Part shown: positions 18,118-26,591 of the stretch, piece by piece
Layout: every line of letters begins with the position of its first letter
Numbering within the stretch: the stretch's first letter is position 1
DNA from: Flammeovirgaceae bacterium UBA2371
GTDB lineage: Bacteria > Bacteroidota > Bacteroidia > Cytophagales > Cyclobacteriaceae
Direction: 5' to 3'
Length of the DNA stretch: 64,000 bases
Assembly: GCA_002345965.1 (NCBI GenBank)
Contig: DDTF01000058.1
Span: forward strand, 1 to 64,000
Position numbers and translations under genes: made by a program
Notes under the pieces: model-generated
Seen by the model: the letters and a program-made list of their open reading frames with translations, nothing else
What the model was told of the DNA's origin: nothing
The model's database searches: none

Positions 18118-19107
18118 TCAGAATACCAGCCCCTTTCTGGCTCCGGTCATCAATGGTACAATTCTCTCCTCGTTAAAATGATTAAACGATTGGAAGAGGT
18201 GATTGTCTGGCCAGAGCACTTCTATGTTAAGTGCATTTACTCTATATATGATAGTGTAAAGTGTGCCAAATGATTTATCAAAGTTGGTGTTATAAAGCGG
18301 GGGATGCAAAAATCTTTTGAGCATGGTGGTTTCAGTCTCGAAAGGAGAAGCAATCATTTCATCAAGAAATCGCTTTCGCTCTATGGTCCCGGTTAGGGAG
18401 GCATAATCACCCCACTCAACTTCTACCTGGTGGTTGGTGGCCACAGGGGAGTTGACAATTACGGGAGTACGATCCGGTGACAAATAAACAGTTGAAAAGG
18501 TGCCGCTGGCATCCACCATTGTAACGTTGTATGCCATGTGTACAGGTATTCGATTCAAAATGGCAATTCCTTCCTCAACCGTTTTAGCGACCTCAAGAAT
18601 GTACCTGATAATGATTGGGATGCCAAATCCTTCCCCTACTACTTTTCTTCCTCCAAAGGTAAGAGATGCTGCAAGTCCACTGGCATTCATCCCATCTAGC
18701 AATCCCCACGTGCAATCACTTACACCAATCACAGGTTGCAACCAGTTGGAATAGAACATGGTGCCTTCAAACATCTTAAAACTATAATCATAATTTCTGA
18801 TGAGCGATGTGTCTCCTTTTGTCCAGGCAACTTGCGAACAGGCAGACATATAAGCAGGGGGGCAATACATGGTGAGGAACCTTCCCTCTAAATCGCCACC
18901 TCCTGCCAGTGCTACCAGTTGCTCATAGATCGGAATGAGTTCTGGCATATGGCGCTCAAACTCAGTAGTAGAGGTGAGATATCCTTTTCGCGCAAGGTAA
19001 CCTTCTGATAAAAACCAGTTCCGATAATGAGGCCACGTCCGGTCAAAAAGTGCTTTCCACTTTTCGCCAGGATGATTCTCATGAATACAGCCAAAAGAAA
19101 TAAGCAT
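18118..19107 (-). CDS. C45-type Ntn hydrolase / acyltransferase
   Basis: 329 residues. The segment AYMSACSQVAWTKG followed by SLIRNYDYS is the pattern of the peptidase C45 family (acyl-CoA:6-APA acyltransferase and relatives). There Cys90 becomes the N-terminal nucleophile after self-cleavage before it, and the Arg-Asn-Tyr-Asp segment shapes the active site. Family members form or break amide bonds between acyl groups and amines or amino acids. It is the last gene of the leftward unit, 7 bases after the ATP-grasp gene. A ligase and an amidase paired this tightly suggest that a conjugate is made and later cleaved; this is inference. Confidence 0.78.
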   Translation of the reverse strand: MLISFGCIHENHPGEKWKALFDRTWPHYRNWFLSEGYLARKGYLTSTTEFERHMPELIPIYEQLVALAGGGDLEGRFLTMYCPPAYMSACSQVAWTKGDTSLIRNYDYSFKMFEGTMFYSNWLQPVIGVSDCTWGLLDGMNASGLAASLTFGGRKVVGEGFGIPIIIRYILEVAKTVEEGIAILNRIPVHMAYNVTMVDASGTFSTVYLSPDRTPVIVNSPVATNHQVEVEWGDYASLTGTIERKRFLDEMIASPFETETTMLKRFLHPPLYNTNFDKSFGTLYTIIYRVNALNIEVLWPDNHLFQSFNHFNEERIVPLMTGARKGLVF

Positions 19108-19114
19108 CCGGTCC

Positions 19115-20719
19115 CTACATCATTTTAAATCCACCAATCTCTGCTGTCTCTGGACGAGCTGCTTTGGTTGGCACAAAAGGTTCTGAGGCATAGGAGCGCT
19201 TTATGGCATTTATCCAGGCTTCAGCTCTAGGTCTTAATTTGAAATCATCCGTCATGAGTCGACCACGCATCACCAAAATTCCCATGTCAGCCCCTTCATA
19301 GAAATAGTCATTGCTTCTGCTGATTCTCAGAAAAAACGCCTCGTTCTCTTTTTCAACAGCTCTTCTGTGCGTGTCCATTCTGGAAAACTTAATTGTTCCA
19401 TCTGGATTCATCACATAGATACCGGATCGAGGAGATTGAGTAATTATTCTAACTTCTTTTTCAGTGTATTTGATCACCAACTGGCCCCAAGAGTCAATGT
19501 TTTCTGGTTTAAACCACCGATTATTAATGGCGTTAACGCTTAATTTGTAAGGTTGATTCATCCACTCCATGAGATGAAACAGAAACAGTGGCATGTCGGA
19601 CAAAGCAAACACGGCATGGTTGGTAATAGAACTTGCTCCTGTGATACGAGGATTAAGTTCTCCCAGGTACAATTGTTGATTATCCTGATCAATCAGAAAA
19701 TCCAATTCGAAATATCCTTTATATCCTTCTTTTCTCAATTGATCACCAAATAGTTGCGTGTATTTTCTTGCCTTCCTTCTGATAGCAGGGGTAAATGCAC
19801 CAGCATAGATTTCATTTCCGCACCAGCCTCCCTTATAGGGTGTAAGCGCTTTAAATCCTACCAGCTCGGTCATTAAGGGAGCAACAATAGTTCCGTGTTG
19901 AGTAACGCAGGCCTCGATAGCGGATCCTCTGCAGTTGATACGCTTCATGATCTTCACCTCTTTTTCTTTCACGATTTCATCTTCGTACTTCTCCCAATCT
20001 TTCTCATTGGCAATGAAGAAGGTTGTATGTCCAGAGTCACCGAACGGTGTTTGAATGACCAGGTCCGTTCCCAGCTTCTTCTTGCTTACTTCGTTCAGGT
20101 GTTGATAGCTTTTTACTTTTGATAAGACATAGGGTACACAGGGAACACCTGCCTTTTCAGCAATACGGTTGGTGTTCACCTTGTTGTCCATGAAGGTTCT
20201 CATTTTAGCAGAAGGAAAACATACCTCCAAGCCAAGTTGCTTTGATAACTTTTCTGTACGCTCATCAAACATCAGGAAAAGCGCCTTTCCCTTACCACCA
20301 CGACTTTTTATGTAGTCTACCACCTCCTTGTGCTCCAACAGGTAATTGTTGATGTCCTCAATGCTTTGAAACTCTTCGTGAGGGAGTTCTTCTTTCGGAG
20401 AAAAAACATTGGGATGCTGTCCGTCAAAGCATTCGATGTAACAGATAAATTTAAAACCCTTTACCCATTCATCGGCACCTAGTAAGTTGAAGTTAGTGGC
20501 GCTGATAAAGTATATAGGAGTTTCGTTGCGGTAGAAAAACCGCCTGATGTCAGAGATGCCATTCAATACAGGAACAGAACTCTTACCTGCCTTAGCCTTA
20601 CTTACGACTTTCTTTTTAGCTGTTTTCTTAACTGCTTTCTTTATTTTTTTTGGTTTACCTATTCCTTTTTTTGCTGCCTTGGCAGTAGATTTTTTAGTAG
20701 TTACTTTTTTCTTTTTCAT
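19115..20719 (-). CDS. ATP-grasp ligase with Lys/Ala-rich N-terminal tail
   Basis: 534 residues. Residues 1 to about 46 are almost only Lys, Ala, Thr, Val and Gly, resembling bacterial histone H1-like tails. An ATP-grasp enzyme of the biotin-carboxylase-like group follows: nucleotide-binding segment around LVIQTPFGDSGHTTFF and the metal-binding pair GYFELDFLID and YLGELNPRITGASS. Such enzymes join a carboxylate to an amine or other nucleophile through an acyl phosphate. No biotin carboxyl carrier or carboxyltransferase lies nearby, so carboxylation is unlikely and an amide ligase more likely. It sits between the permease (24 bases) and the C45 gene (7 bases). Confidence 0.8.
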   Translation of the reverse strand: MKKKKVTTKKSTAKAAKKGIGKPKKIKKAVKKTAKKKVVSKAKAGKSSVPVLNGISDIRRFFYRNETPIYFISATNFNLLGADEWVKGFKFICYIECFDGQHPNVFSPKEELPHEEFQSIEDINNYLLEHKEVVDYIKSRGGKGKALFLMFDERTEKLSKQLGLEVCFPSAKMRTFMDNKVNTNRIAEKAGVPCVPYVLSKVKSYQHLNEVSKKKLGTDLVIQTPFGDSGHTTFFIANEKDWEKYEDEIVKEKEVKIMKRINCRGSAIEACVTQHGTIVAPLMTELVGFKALTPYKGGWCGNEIYAGAFTPAIRRKARKYTQLFGDQLRKEGYKGYFELDFLIDQDNQQLYLGELNPRITGASSITNHAVFALSDMPLFLFHLMEWMNQPYKLSVNAINNRWFKPENIDSWGQLVIKYTEKEVRIITQSPRSGIYVMNPDGTIKFSRMDTHRRAVEKENEAFFLRISRSNDYFYEGADMGILVMRGRLMTDDFKLRPRAEAWINAIKRSYASEPFVPTKAARPETAEIGGFKMM

Positions 20720-20743
20720 AAGGCAGCATTTAATAGATAATAA

Positions 20744-22186
20744 TCATTTATACTTTTCTAATATAAGATAATCTCGCTCTTCTTTGGTAGTTGCATCCCT
20801 GCTTTTTTTGGATTTTATCCAAAATACAATCCCCAAAATGCTTAACACAATAAGGATCAACCATTCCAATGGCCACACAAGTGCTGCAGGGCTGTTGGGT
20901 AATGTAATGGCAAGCAGTATTATGAGAGAGCCTATCACGGAGATATAGCCTGTAAGTGTGCCACCAGGGGTAATGAATGGACGTGGCTGATGAGGGAATG
21001 ATTTACGGAGCTTGATGAAAGAAAGAGATACACCAAGGAATGCTACTGCAATACAAAAGGAACCAACATCTACAAATGCAACCATGGCGCCACGCCCCAA
21101 TAAGCAAGCAATGAAAGTGATTACACCACAAAATAAAACTGCGTTGTAAGGGGTTTTATATTTTGGATGTGATTTTCCTAAAGAAGGGGCAATGATTCTT
21201 CCTCGCCCCATAGCAAAAAGCACGCGAGATCCGGCAAGAAAAAAACCATTCCAGCTGGTAAGCAGACCAATAAGAATGGCTACGAGAATTCCATCTACTA
21301 CCCATTGGGATTGAAAAGCTATCTCGAATGATTTTGCCGTAAATAGTTCTTCATTCAGAAGTGATTGCCAGTTGCCCACCATGGAGGAGCTTATGATGAG
21401 TAAAATATAAAACAAAACAGCAGCTACAATGGAGATAATAATCAACAAACCAATAGTTCTATGAGTAATGGAAGCTTTGGCTTCTTCAGCACCTTGAGGA
21501 ATTGTATCAAAGCCTACCAACCAAAAGGGGACAGTAGCAAAAACACCAATAATACCTCCAATGACACCCAATTCACCACTTTGTGCAAAATAGGGTTTTA
21601 GATTATTGATGTCACTTTTATAAAACCCAACCAAGACCACACATAAAACAATAAACAGGAAAGCAATCGTTAGATAAATTTGGAACCTCATGGAGCCCTG
21701 GACTCCCACGTAATTGATCCAGGTTATTAAGGATACAAACATTAGCGCCAGGAGGAGGTGAGTTCCATAAATTTGATCACCATTGATGCTATAGAGTGGC
21801 CACCGATCAATAGTTGGAAAAAGATAACTCGTGATTTTTCCAATAGAGATAGCTTCAAAGGCAGACACAGAGATATAGCCAAACGCCAGGAACCATCCCA
21901 CCGTAAATGACTTTGAAGTATCATAGGCTTTGTAGGCATAGGCTACTTCACCACCTGATACTGGCAGCATCGCTGTCACTTCCGCATAACAAAGTCCTAT
22001 GAATAGAATTAGCGTTCCGCCAATTGCAAAACCAATACTGGCCCCAATGGGTCCTGCAGTTTTTAACCATGGCCCCATAGCGGTTACCCATCCCACACCA
22101 ATCATGGCGCCAAATGCAAGACAGAAAAATCCGATCTTGTTGATTCCTTTCTTAAGAGTAGCTCTTTGTGACGAGGTTTCGTTCAT
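20744..22186 (-). CDS. APC-family amino acid / polyamine permease
   Basis: 480 residues and about 12 membrane helices. The first helix carries GAMIGVGWVTAMG, the glycine-rich substrate site of the amino acid-polyamine-organocation family. GFDTIPQGAEEAK is a conserved APC cytoplasmic segment. It most likely imports, or exchanges, an amino acid or amine that feeds the neighbouring decarboxylase and aminotransferase. The ATG at 22186 is 74 bases after the decarboxylase stop, with a small hairpin (22218-22235) between. Confidence 0.88.
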   Translation of the reverse strand: MNETSSQRATLKKGINKIGFFCLAFGAMIGVGWVTAMGPWLKTAGPIGASIGFAIGGTLILFIGLCYAEVTAMLPVSGGEVAYAYKAYDTSKSFTVGWFLAFGYISVSAFEAISIGKITSYLFPTIDRWPLYSINGDQIYGTHLLLALMFVSLITWINYVGVQGSMRFQIYLTIAFLFIVLCVVLVGFYKSDINNLKPYFAQSGELGVIGGIIGVFATVPFWLVGFDTIPQGAEEAKASITHRTIGLLIIISIVAAVLFYILLIISSSMVGNWQSLLNEELFTAKSFEIAFQSQWVVDGILVAILIGLLTSWNGFFLAGSRVLFAMGRGRIIAPSLGKSHPKYKTPYNAVLFCGVITFIACLLGRGAMVAFVDVGSFCIAVAFLGVSLSFIKLRKSFPHQPRPFITPGGTLTGYISVIGSLIILLAITLPNSPAALVWPLEWLILIVLSILGIVFWIKSKKSRDATTKEERDYLILEKYK

Positions 22187-22217
22187 TTACCAGAAAGCAT
22201 GGTTATTAAGCCTTAAG

Positions 22218-22235
22218 GAGTACATGGTAGTACTC
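22218..22235. repeat. Small inverted repeat between decarboxylase and permease genes
   Basis: GAGTAC and GTACTC separated by ATGGTA. It has no T-run and is too weak for a terminator; a possible processing site. Confidence 0.25.
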
Positions 22236-22260
22236 ATTAATGGGCTAATAATTATATAAA

Positions 22261-25092
22261 CTAATTGGACTTTGGATTTATTGACTTGCGCTTTTTCTTA
22301 CCGTTGCCCAACGCACCCATAGCACTCATTCCAGAAGCTGCACCCATCAGGGCGGTGCCAGATTGATGGCGATTCAGCGCGGCATCGGTAAATACCCGCA
22401 AGCCTAATTCAGGTCGGTAACCGTGTATCTCTTTTACATCTAAGGCCTGGAGAAAGTCCAAAATTTCCTTTGTCATTACCTGCCCTGGTACCAGGACGGG
22501 GAACCCAGGCGGATAGGGAATAATAAAAGCCGATGATACCAGTTGTCTGCCTTGTTCCATCAACCCATTGCAAGCAGAAAGTTTAACGTACTCACATTTG
22601 TTTTCCTGATAGGCAAGAAAGTAAGCTTCCCGCATTCGTCCTCCAGGAATACCGGCCACGGCCCGGAAGGAGTCATGGAAATAACTAAAGTCAGGTAGCG
22701 GTGGTGCCTGTTCTGTAAGTGAGTAAATTTTGTCTTGAAGAATTCTGTTTTCCTCAGGATTCAAAGAATCGAACTGGAGATCTATTTGATCTGCAATTTT
22801 TAGCAGCGAGCTGATCAGGTAACTTACCGAGCTTCGGGTAGTGCCGATGTTGGTCATGAACAGCACTGAATTTCGAGATGTTTTATTGATCTGAATATGG
22901 AATTGATCCATCAGGTATTTGTTCTTGAAGGTATCACCATCTACACCTGTGTTTCCTATGTGTAAATTTATTTTGGTGGGATCCAGAACAAACTCGTCTG
23001 ATGTCCATGCATTCTCTAAGCGCTGCCATCCATGATCCGGGTGATAATATTCTGTTAGTCCTGACTGGCGATATTGATCAGGGATAATGTCTTTTATTGT
23101 TAAAATCTTGAAGTATTTTTTAAGCTTGGGATGATCATTGATTTTGGCCCTAAGCAGCATAGCCATTTCAATGCTCTTCTCTACGAGTTCGTATCCCTCA
23201 AAAGAGACTTGTCTTCGACCTACATCAAGTGAAGCCAAAATTTGATAGTTGGCAGAGGTGGAAGTGTGTGTCATGTAAGCCTCGTGAAACGAAGTTTCCG
23301 ATTTACGCTCAAACTCTTCATCATAGATATGAATCATGGATCCTTGTCTGAATGAAGAGAGTGTTTTGTGTGTCGATTGAGTTGAGTAAACTCGGATTTT
23401 CACCAATTCAGGGTTTGGCATTTTAGGAGTAACGTCACCTCCTTTTTTCTTTAGTTCTGCAAGGTGTTTTTTGTACTCCTCCTTGTATTCGGGTGTTTTA
23501 TATTTTTTGCAAAGTTTGTTGGCTACGTACATAGCTGTGCGCTGACGGAAAGTGTGCGTGAAGGCAGCAAAGCCAAACCAGGCCTCATCCCATAAGAAGA
23601 TCATATCGGGTTTGATAGCGAGCACTTCTTCCATCACACGTTCCACGTTATAGACTAATCCATCAAAGGTGCAATTGGTAAGGATGAGCATTTTTACATG
23701 CTCCAATCTACCGCCTTTTTTTAGTACGTGCAGTCGCTCGGTAATTTCTGACAATGGTACCGCGCCATACATGGAATATTTTTGCAGTGGATAGGAGTCC
23801 AGATAGGTAACGTAGGCACCTGCCAATACCATTCCATAGTGATGCGACTTGTGGCAGTCCCTGTCGATGAGAACGACATCGCCTGGCTCAACCAGAGCCT
23901 GAAGAACAATTTTATTGGAAGTTGAAGTTCCGTTGGTGGCAAAGTAGGTCCTTTTCGAACCGAAGGCTTTGGATGCCAATTCCTGCGCTTTTTTTAAAGG
24001 CCCGGTTGGCTGCAAAAGGGAATCAAGGCCGCCTGTAGTAGACGAGGTCTCAGCCAAGAACAAGTTTCGTCCATAAAAATCTCCAAAGTCATCTATCCAA
24101 TTGGATTTGAAGATGGAGTTACCCCGTGAAATGGGCATAGCATGAAAAACTCCCGTAGGTTTCTGACTGTACTCTTTCAGCGCAGTATAGAAAGGTGTCT
24201 CGTATCGATCTTTAATTCCCCTAATGATGGTAAGGTGAAGTTCCTGGCCATCTTCCTTTCTGTAAAAAATTCGTTTGAATATTTTCATTGCCGTGTCAGG
24301 CAAACTGTTGACGGCATTATCGGTCACGTAATAGATGTCCAGTTCAGGTCTGAGTTTGCGAATGGCCTGACCAAGCAATATACCTAGTTCGTATTCTGGA
24401 ACGTTGTTGTAGTCCTCTTTTAAAAGGTGTTCAAGAAAAGGCTTTAATATGCCTTTTGCGTTCTTTGACTTAAAAGGAATTTCATATCTGATTACACACG
24501 CCTGTATGTTGGGGTTGGCCATTAACGCGATCAGTGTATCCTGATAGGATTTAGCGTAAACCAATTGATAAACGAAAACATCTTTAGGGTCTCGAACATC
24601 GTTTAATTTTTTTGAAATAGTATGTTCTCCCTTTGCAGTGAGGTTATCCACAAAGAGTACTTCAAAATATCTTCTTTTTATTTTAGGGTTTAATAATTCT
24701 TTATTGCCTTTTCCTTTCAGTAAGGTGGCAAATGAAAACATCTCCGCGTCATTGCGATAGTCTTCACTTACAAGTAAGCGCAATATTTCCTTAACCGAGT
24801 TTTTTAAAATTTGAAACTCATCATGTTTTAAAAAGTCACTGATGACATTAAGTGTGGCTACTCCTGGAAACGCAAAATATTGTTCTACCTCAAGCAAAGT
24901 TTTTAAAAGCTTTGTCATTTGCTCTTTGCCCTCTTCCTGCTCCTCCTTGCTTTGTTTGCGGGCAAGTACATAGGCTTTAAGTTTGAGGTCGGTCCACAAC
25001 TCTGTTCTTAACTGACCTATATTATAAAAATGCCCTGTCAGCAGATTGGTCTTTCCACTTTTGCGATTCGATTCTTTCATAAATTTCTCCAT
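22261..25092 (-). CDS. Orn/Lys/Arg decarboxylase, PLP fold type I, long form
   Basis: 943 residues. The N-terminal about 270 residues form the wing-like region of this family with extra helices. The PLP core has ATNGTSTSNKIV, DRDCHKSHHYG, LWDEAWFGFAAF and the Schiff-base lysine Lys576 in STQSTHKTLSSFRQGSMIH, nearly the motif of E. coli lysine and arginine decarboxylases. A C-terminal domain follows, ending in a Gly/Ala/Met-rich stretch and a basic tail. It converts a basic amino acid to its diamine (agmatine, cadaverine or putrescine); which one cannot be read from sequence. In context it supplies the amine for the cluster. Confidence 0.88.
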   Translation of the reverse strand: MEKFMKESNRKSGKTNLLTGHFYNIGQLRTELWTDLKLKAYVLARKQSKEEQEEGKEQMTKLLKTLLEVEQYFAFPGVATLNVISDFLKHDEFQILKNSVKEILRLLVSEDYRNDAEMFSFATLLKGKGNKELLNPKIKRRYFEVLFVDNLTAKGEHTISKKLNDVRDPKDVFVYQLVYAKSYQDTLIALMANPNIQACVIRYEIPFKSKNAKGILKPFLEHLLKEDYNNVPEYELGILLGQAIRKLRPELDIYYVTDNAVNSLPDTAMKIFKRIFYRKEDGQELHLTIIRGIKDRYETPFYTALKEYSQKPTGVFHAMPISRGNSIFKSNWIDDFGDFYGRNLFLAETSSTTGGLDSLLQPTGPLKKAQELASKAFGSKRTYFATNGTSTSNKIVLQALVEPGDVVLIDRDCHKSHHYGMVLAGAYVTYLDSYPLQKYSMYGAVPLSEITERLHVLKKGGRLEHVKMLILTNCTFDGLVYNVERVMEEVLAIKPDMIFLWDEAWFGFAAFTHTFRQRTAMYVANKLCKKYKTPEYKEEYKKHLAELKKKGGDVTPKMPNPELVKIRVYSTQSTHKTLSSFRQGSMIHIYDEEFERKSETSFHEAYMTHTSTSANYQILASLDVGRRQVSFEGYELVEKSIEMAMLLRAKINDHPKLKKYFKILTIKDIIPDQYRQSGLTEYYHPDHGWQRLENAWTSDEFVLDPTKINLHIGNTGVDGDTFKNKYLMDQFHIQINKTSRNSVLFMTNIGTTRSSVSYLISSLLKIADQIDLQFDSLNPEENRILQDKIYSLTEQAPPLPDFSYFHDSFRAVAGIPGGRMREAYFLAYQENKCEYVKLSACNGLMEQGRQLVSSAFIIPYPPGFPVLVPGQVMTKEILDFLQALDVKEIHGYRPELGLRVFTDAALNRHQSGTALMGAASGMSAMGALGNGKKKRKSINPKSN

Positions 25093-25121
25093 TTACATCC
25101 AAGTGCAGCAATACCACCACC

Positions 25122-25142
25122 CGGACTAATACCATTAGTCCG
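25122..25142. repeat. Perfect hairpin between the VOC and decarboxylase genes
   Basis: CGGACTAAT, loop ACC, ATTAGTCCG: a 9-bp perfect stem in the 130-base gap, about 30 bases before the decarboxylase ATG on the minus strand. No T-run follows, so it is not a standard terminator. It may be an mRNA-processing or stabilising element, or a protein site, setting decarboxylase levels apart from the upstream genes. Confidence 0.5.
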
Positions 25143-25222
25143 AAGCAAAGCCAATGAACTACTGCGTTATAAGCTCTTTTGACGGCTTGTATAAAGCTAA
25201 TTTCTTACAGAGTGATTAGCAA

Positions 25223-25633
25223 TTAATTTTTTGAGTGAAGGGCAAGGCGATTGCCCTCCGTATCCATGAACAACGCGAAGTGACCTACCGCGTCATTGAT
25301 AAGTGTTTTTTTCATAATAACTCGACCGCCTGCATCTTCTACTTTTTGCAGCACTAAGTTGAGGTCTTTGCCTCCATTAAGGTATAGCAAAGGACCAGTC
25401 GTGTTGGGTGTGCAGCCCTCACCGGCTACCACTGCACCACCGATACCTTTTTTGGCCGGGAAAAAGGCCATGGAGTAACCGTTAATTTCAGTTTTGTCCA
25501 TGTTGATATTATAGATTTGATTGTAAAAGGAAACGGCACGTTCAAAATTGTACGCTGGAATTTCAAACCAATTGACGTAATGCTTAAGATTTAGTGGTTT
25601 TTCTTTCTTAACGTGTTTTACTGATGCTTTCAT
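25223..25633 (-). CDS. VOC (glyoxalase/bleomycin resistance fold) family protein
   Basis: 136 residues, a single two-module VOC unit: VNWFEIPAYNFERAVSFYNQIYNI at the start, YSMAFFPAKKGIGG in the middle and GHFALFMDTEGNRLALHSKN at the end, with the usual metal-ligand positions (early Glu, late Glu or His). VOC proteins bind small molecules or act as metal-dependent isomerases and dioxygenases. It is part of the leftward unit, 28 bases after the nitrilase gene and 130 before the decarboxylase; its role there is unknown. Confidence 0.82.
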   Translation of the reverse strand: MKASVKHVKKEKPLNLKHYVNWFEIPAYNFERAVSFYNQIYNINMDKTEINGYSMAFFPAKKGIGGAVVAGEGCTPNTTGPLLYLNGGKDLNLVLQKVEDAGGRVIMKKTLINDAVGHFALFMDTEGNRLALHSKN

Positions 25634-25661
25634 GGTTTCCTTCTTTAAGTTTATACTACTT

Positions 25662-26591
25662 TCATAACTTTAGTTTGCTCATCCAGTTTTGCAACACCGA
25701 AGGTTCTTCATTATTCGTTTGAAGGACTTCTGTGATTTGTTCAAAGCGCGTAGGTTTATGCAACTTACCTAATGTATTGAGGTAAGGTAGTTGTGCGCCA
25801 TCGTGATAAATAGTAAATCGAATATTCCTATCTCTAAAGCTTTTAAGCGGTTGCCCCAGTCGGAGTACGCCCATTTCTCGGCTTCGTTTTACCCTGTCGA
25901 TATCAATTTCAATAGGAATCAGCTCTTCACCGGTACTTGCCTGATGCAGTACCCTGCCATCAGGACCGCAAACTATAGATCGCCCGGTACCACCATCACC
26001 CAAACCATTGATATCAAAAATAAAACACTGATTGATGGCCGCAGTGGCCTGTACCAGTGACAATTCGATATCGCGATCAATGGTAGCAGTGAGGGTAGGG
26101 TGCAAGATTACATCCACACCATTTACCGCCAATGTTCTTGAGGTTTCAGGAAACCACATGTCATAGCAAATGGTTAATCCAAACTTGCCCACCTTAGGAA
26201 CATCCCAGATAAGAAATTCATTGCCACCAGTTACACCCACCTCATATGGATAAAATGGGAACATTTTGTTGTATCGGCCTACTACTTCACCCTGTGGATT
26301 AATAACACTTGCTGTATTATAAACCACATCGTCTTTCTTTTGAAACATGGTGCCGGGGATCAACCAGATCCCGTATCGCTTTGCTATATCACAAAACTCT
26401 TTTTCTGTATCATTAGGAAACTCCATGGCATTGTATGTAAGCGGCCCGAGTGGACATAGCTCACTGAACATTACCATTTGTACCCAGGGATACACAGACA
26501 TCATTACATCTATCTTATGCTTCATTACAGGCACATTGCTGTGACTGGCAGAAACATGCATTTGAATTCCTGCTATTGAGAAAGGTGTCAT
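25662..26591 (-). CDS. Carbon-nitrogen hydrolase (nitrilase superfamily amidase)
   Basis: 309 residues with the full catalytic triad: Glu44 (FSELCPLGP), Lys109 (GRYNKMFPF) and Cys142 (LTICYDMWFPET). Members hydrolyse amides, nitriles or N-carbamoyl compounds; N-carbamoylputrescine amidase acts in the agmatine route to putrescine. With a decarboxylase and an amine aminotransferase beside it, an amidase step on an amine-derived amide is likely, but the substrate is not proven. Its ATG at 26591 directly abuts the aminotransferase stop, so the two genes are probably cotranslated. Confidence 0.86.
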   Translation of the reverse strand: MTPFSIAGIQMHVSASHSNVPVMKHKIDVMMSVYPWVQMVMFSELCPLGPLTYNAMEFPNDTEKEFCDIAKRYGIWLIPGTMFQKKDDVVYNTASVINPQGEVVGRYNKMFPFYPYEVGVTGGNEFLIWDVPKVGKFGLTICYDMWFPETSRTLAVNGVDVILHPTLTATIDRDIELSLVQATAAINQCFIFDINGLGDGGTGRSIVCGPDGRVLHQASTGEELIPIEIDIDRVKRSREMGVLRLGQPLKSFRDRNIRFTIYHDGAQLPYLNTLGKLHKPTRFEQITEVLQTNNEEPSVLQNWMSKLKL

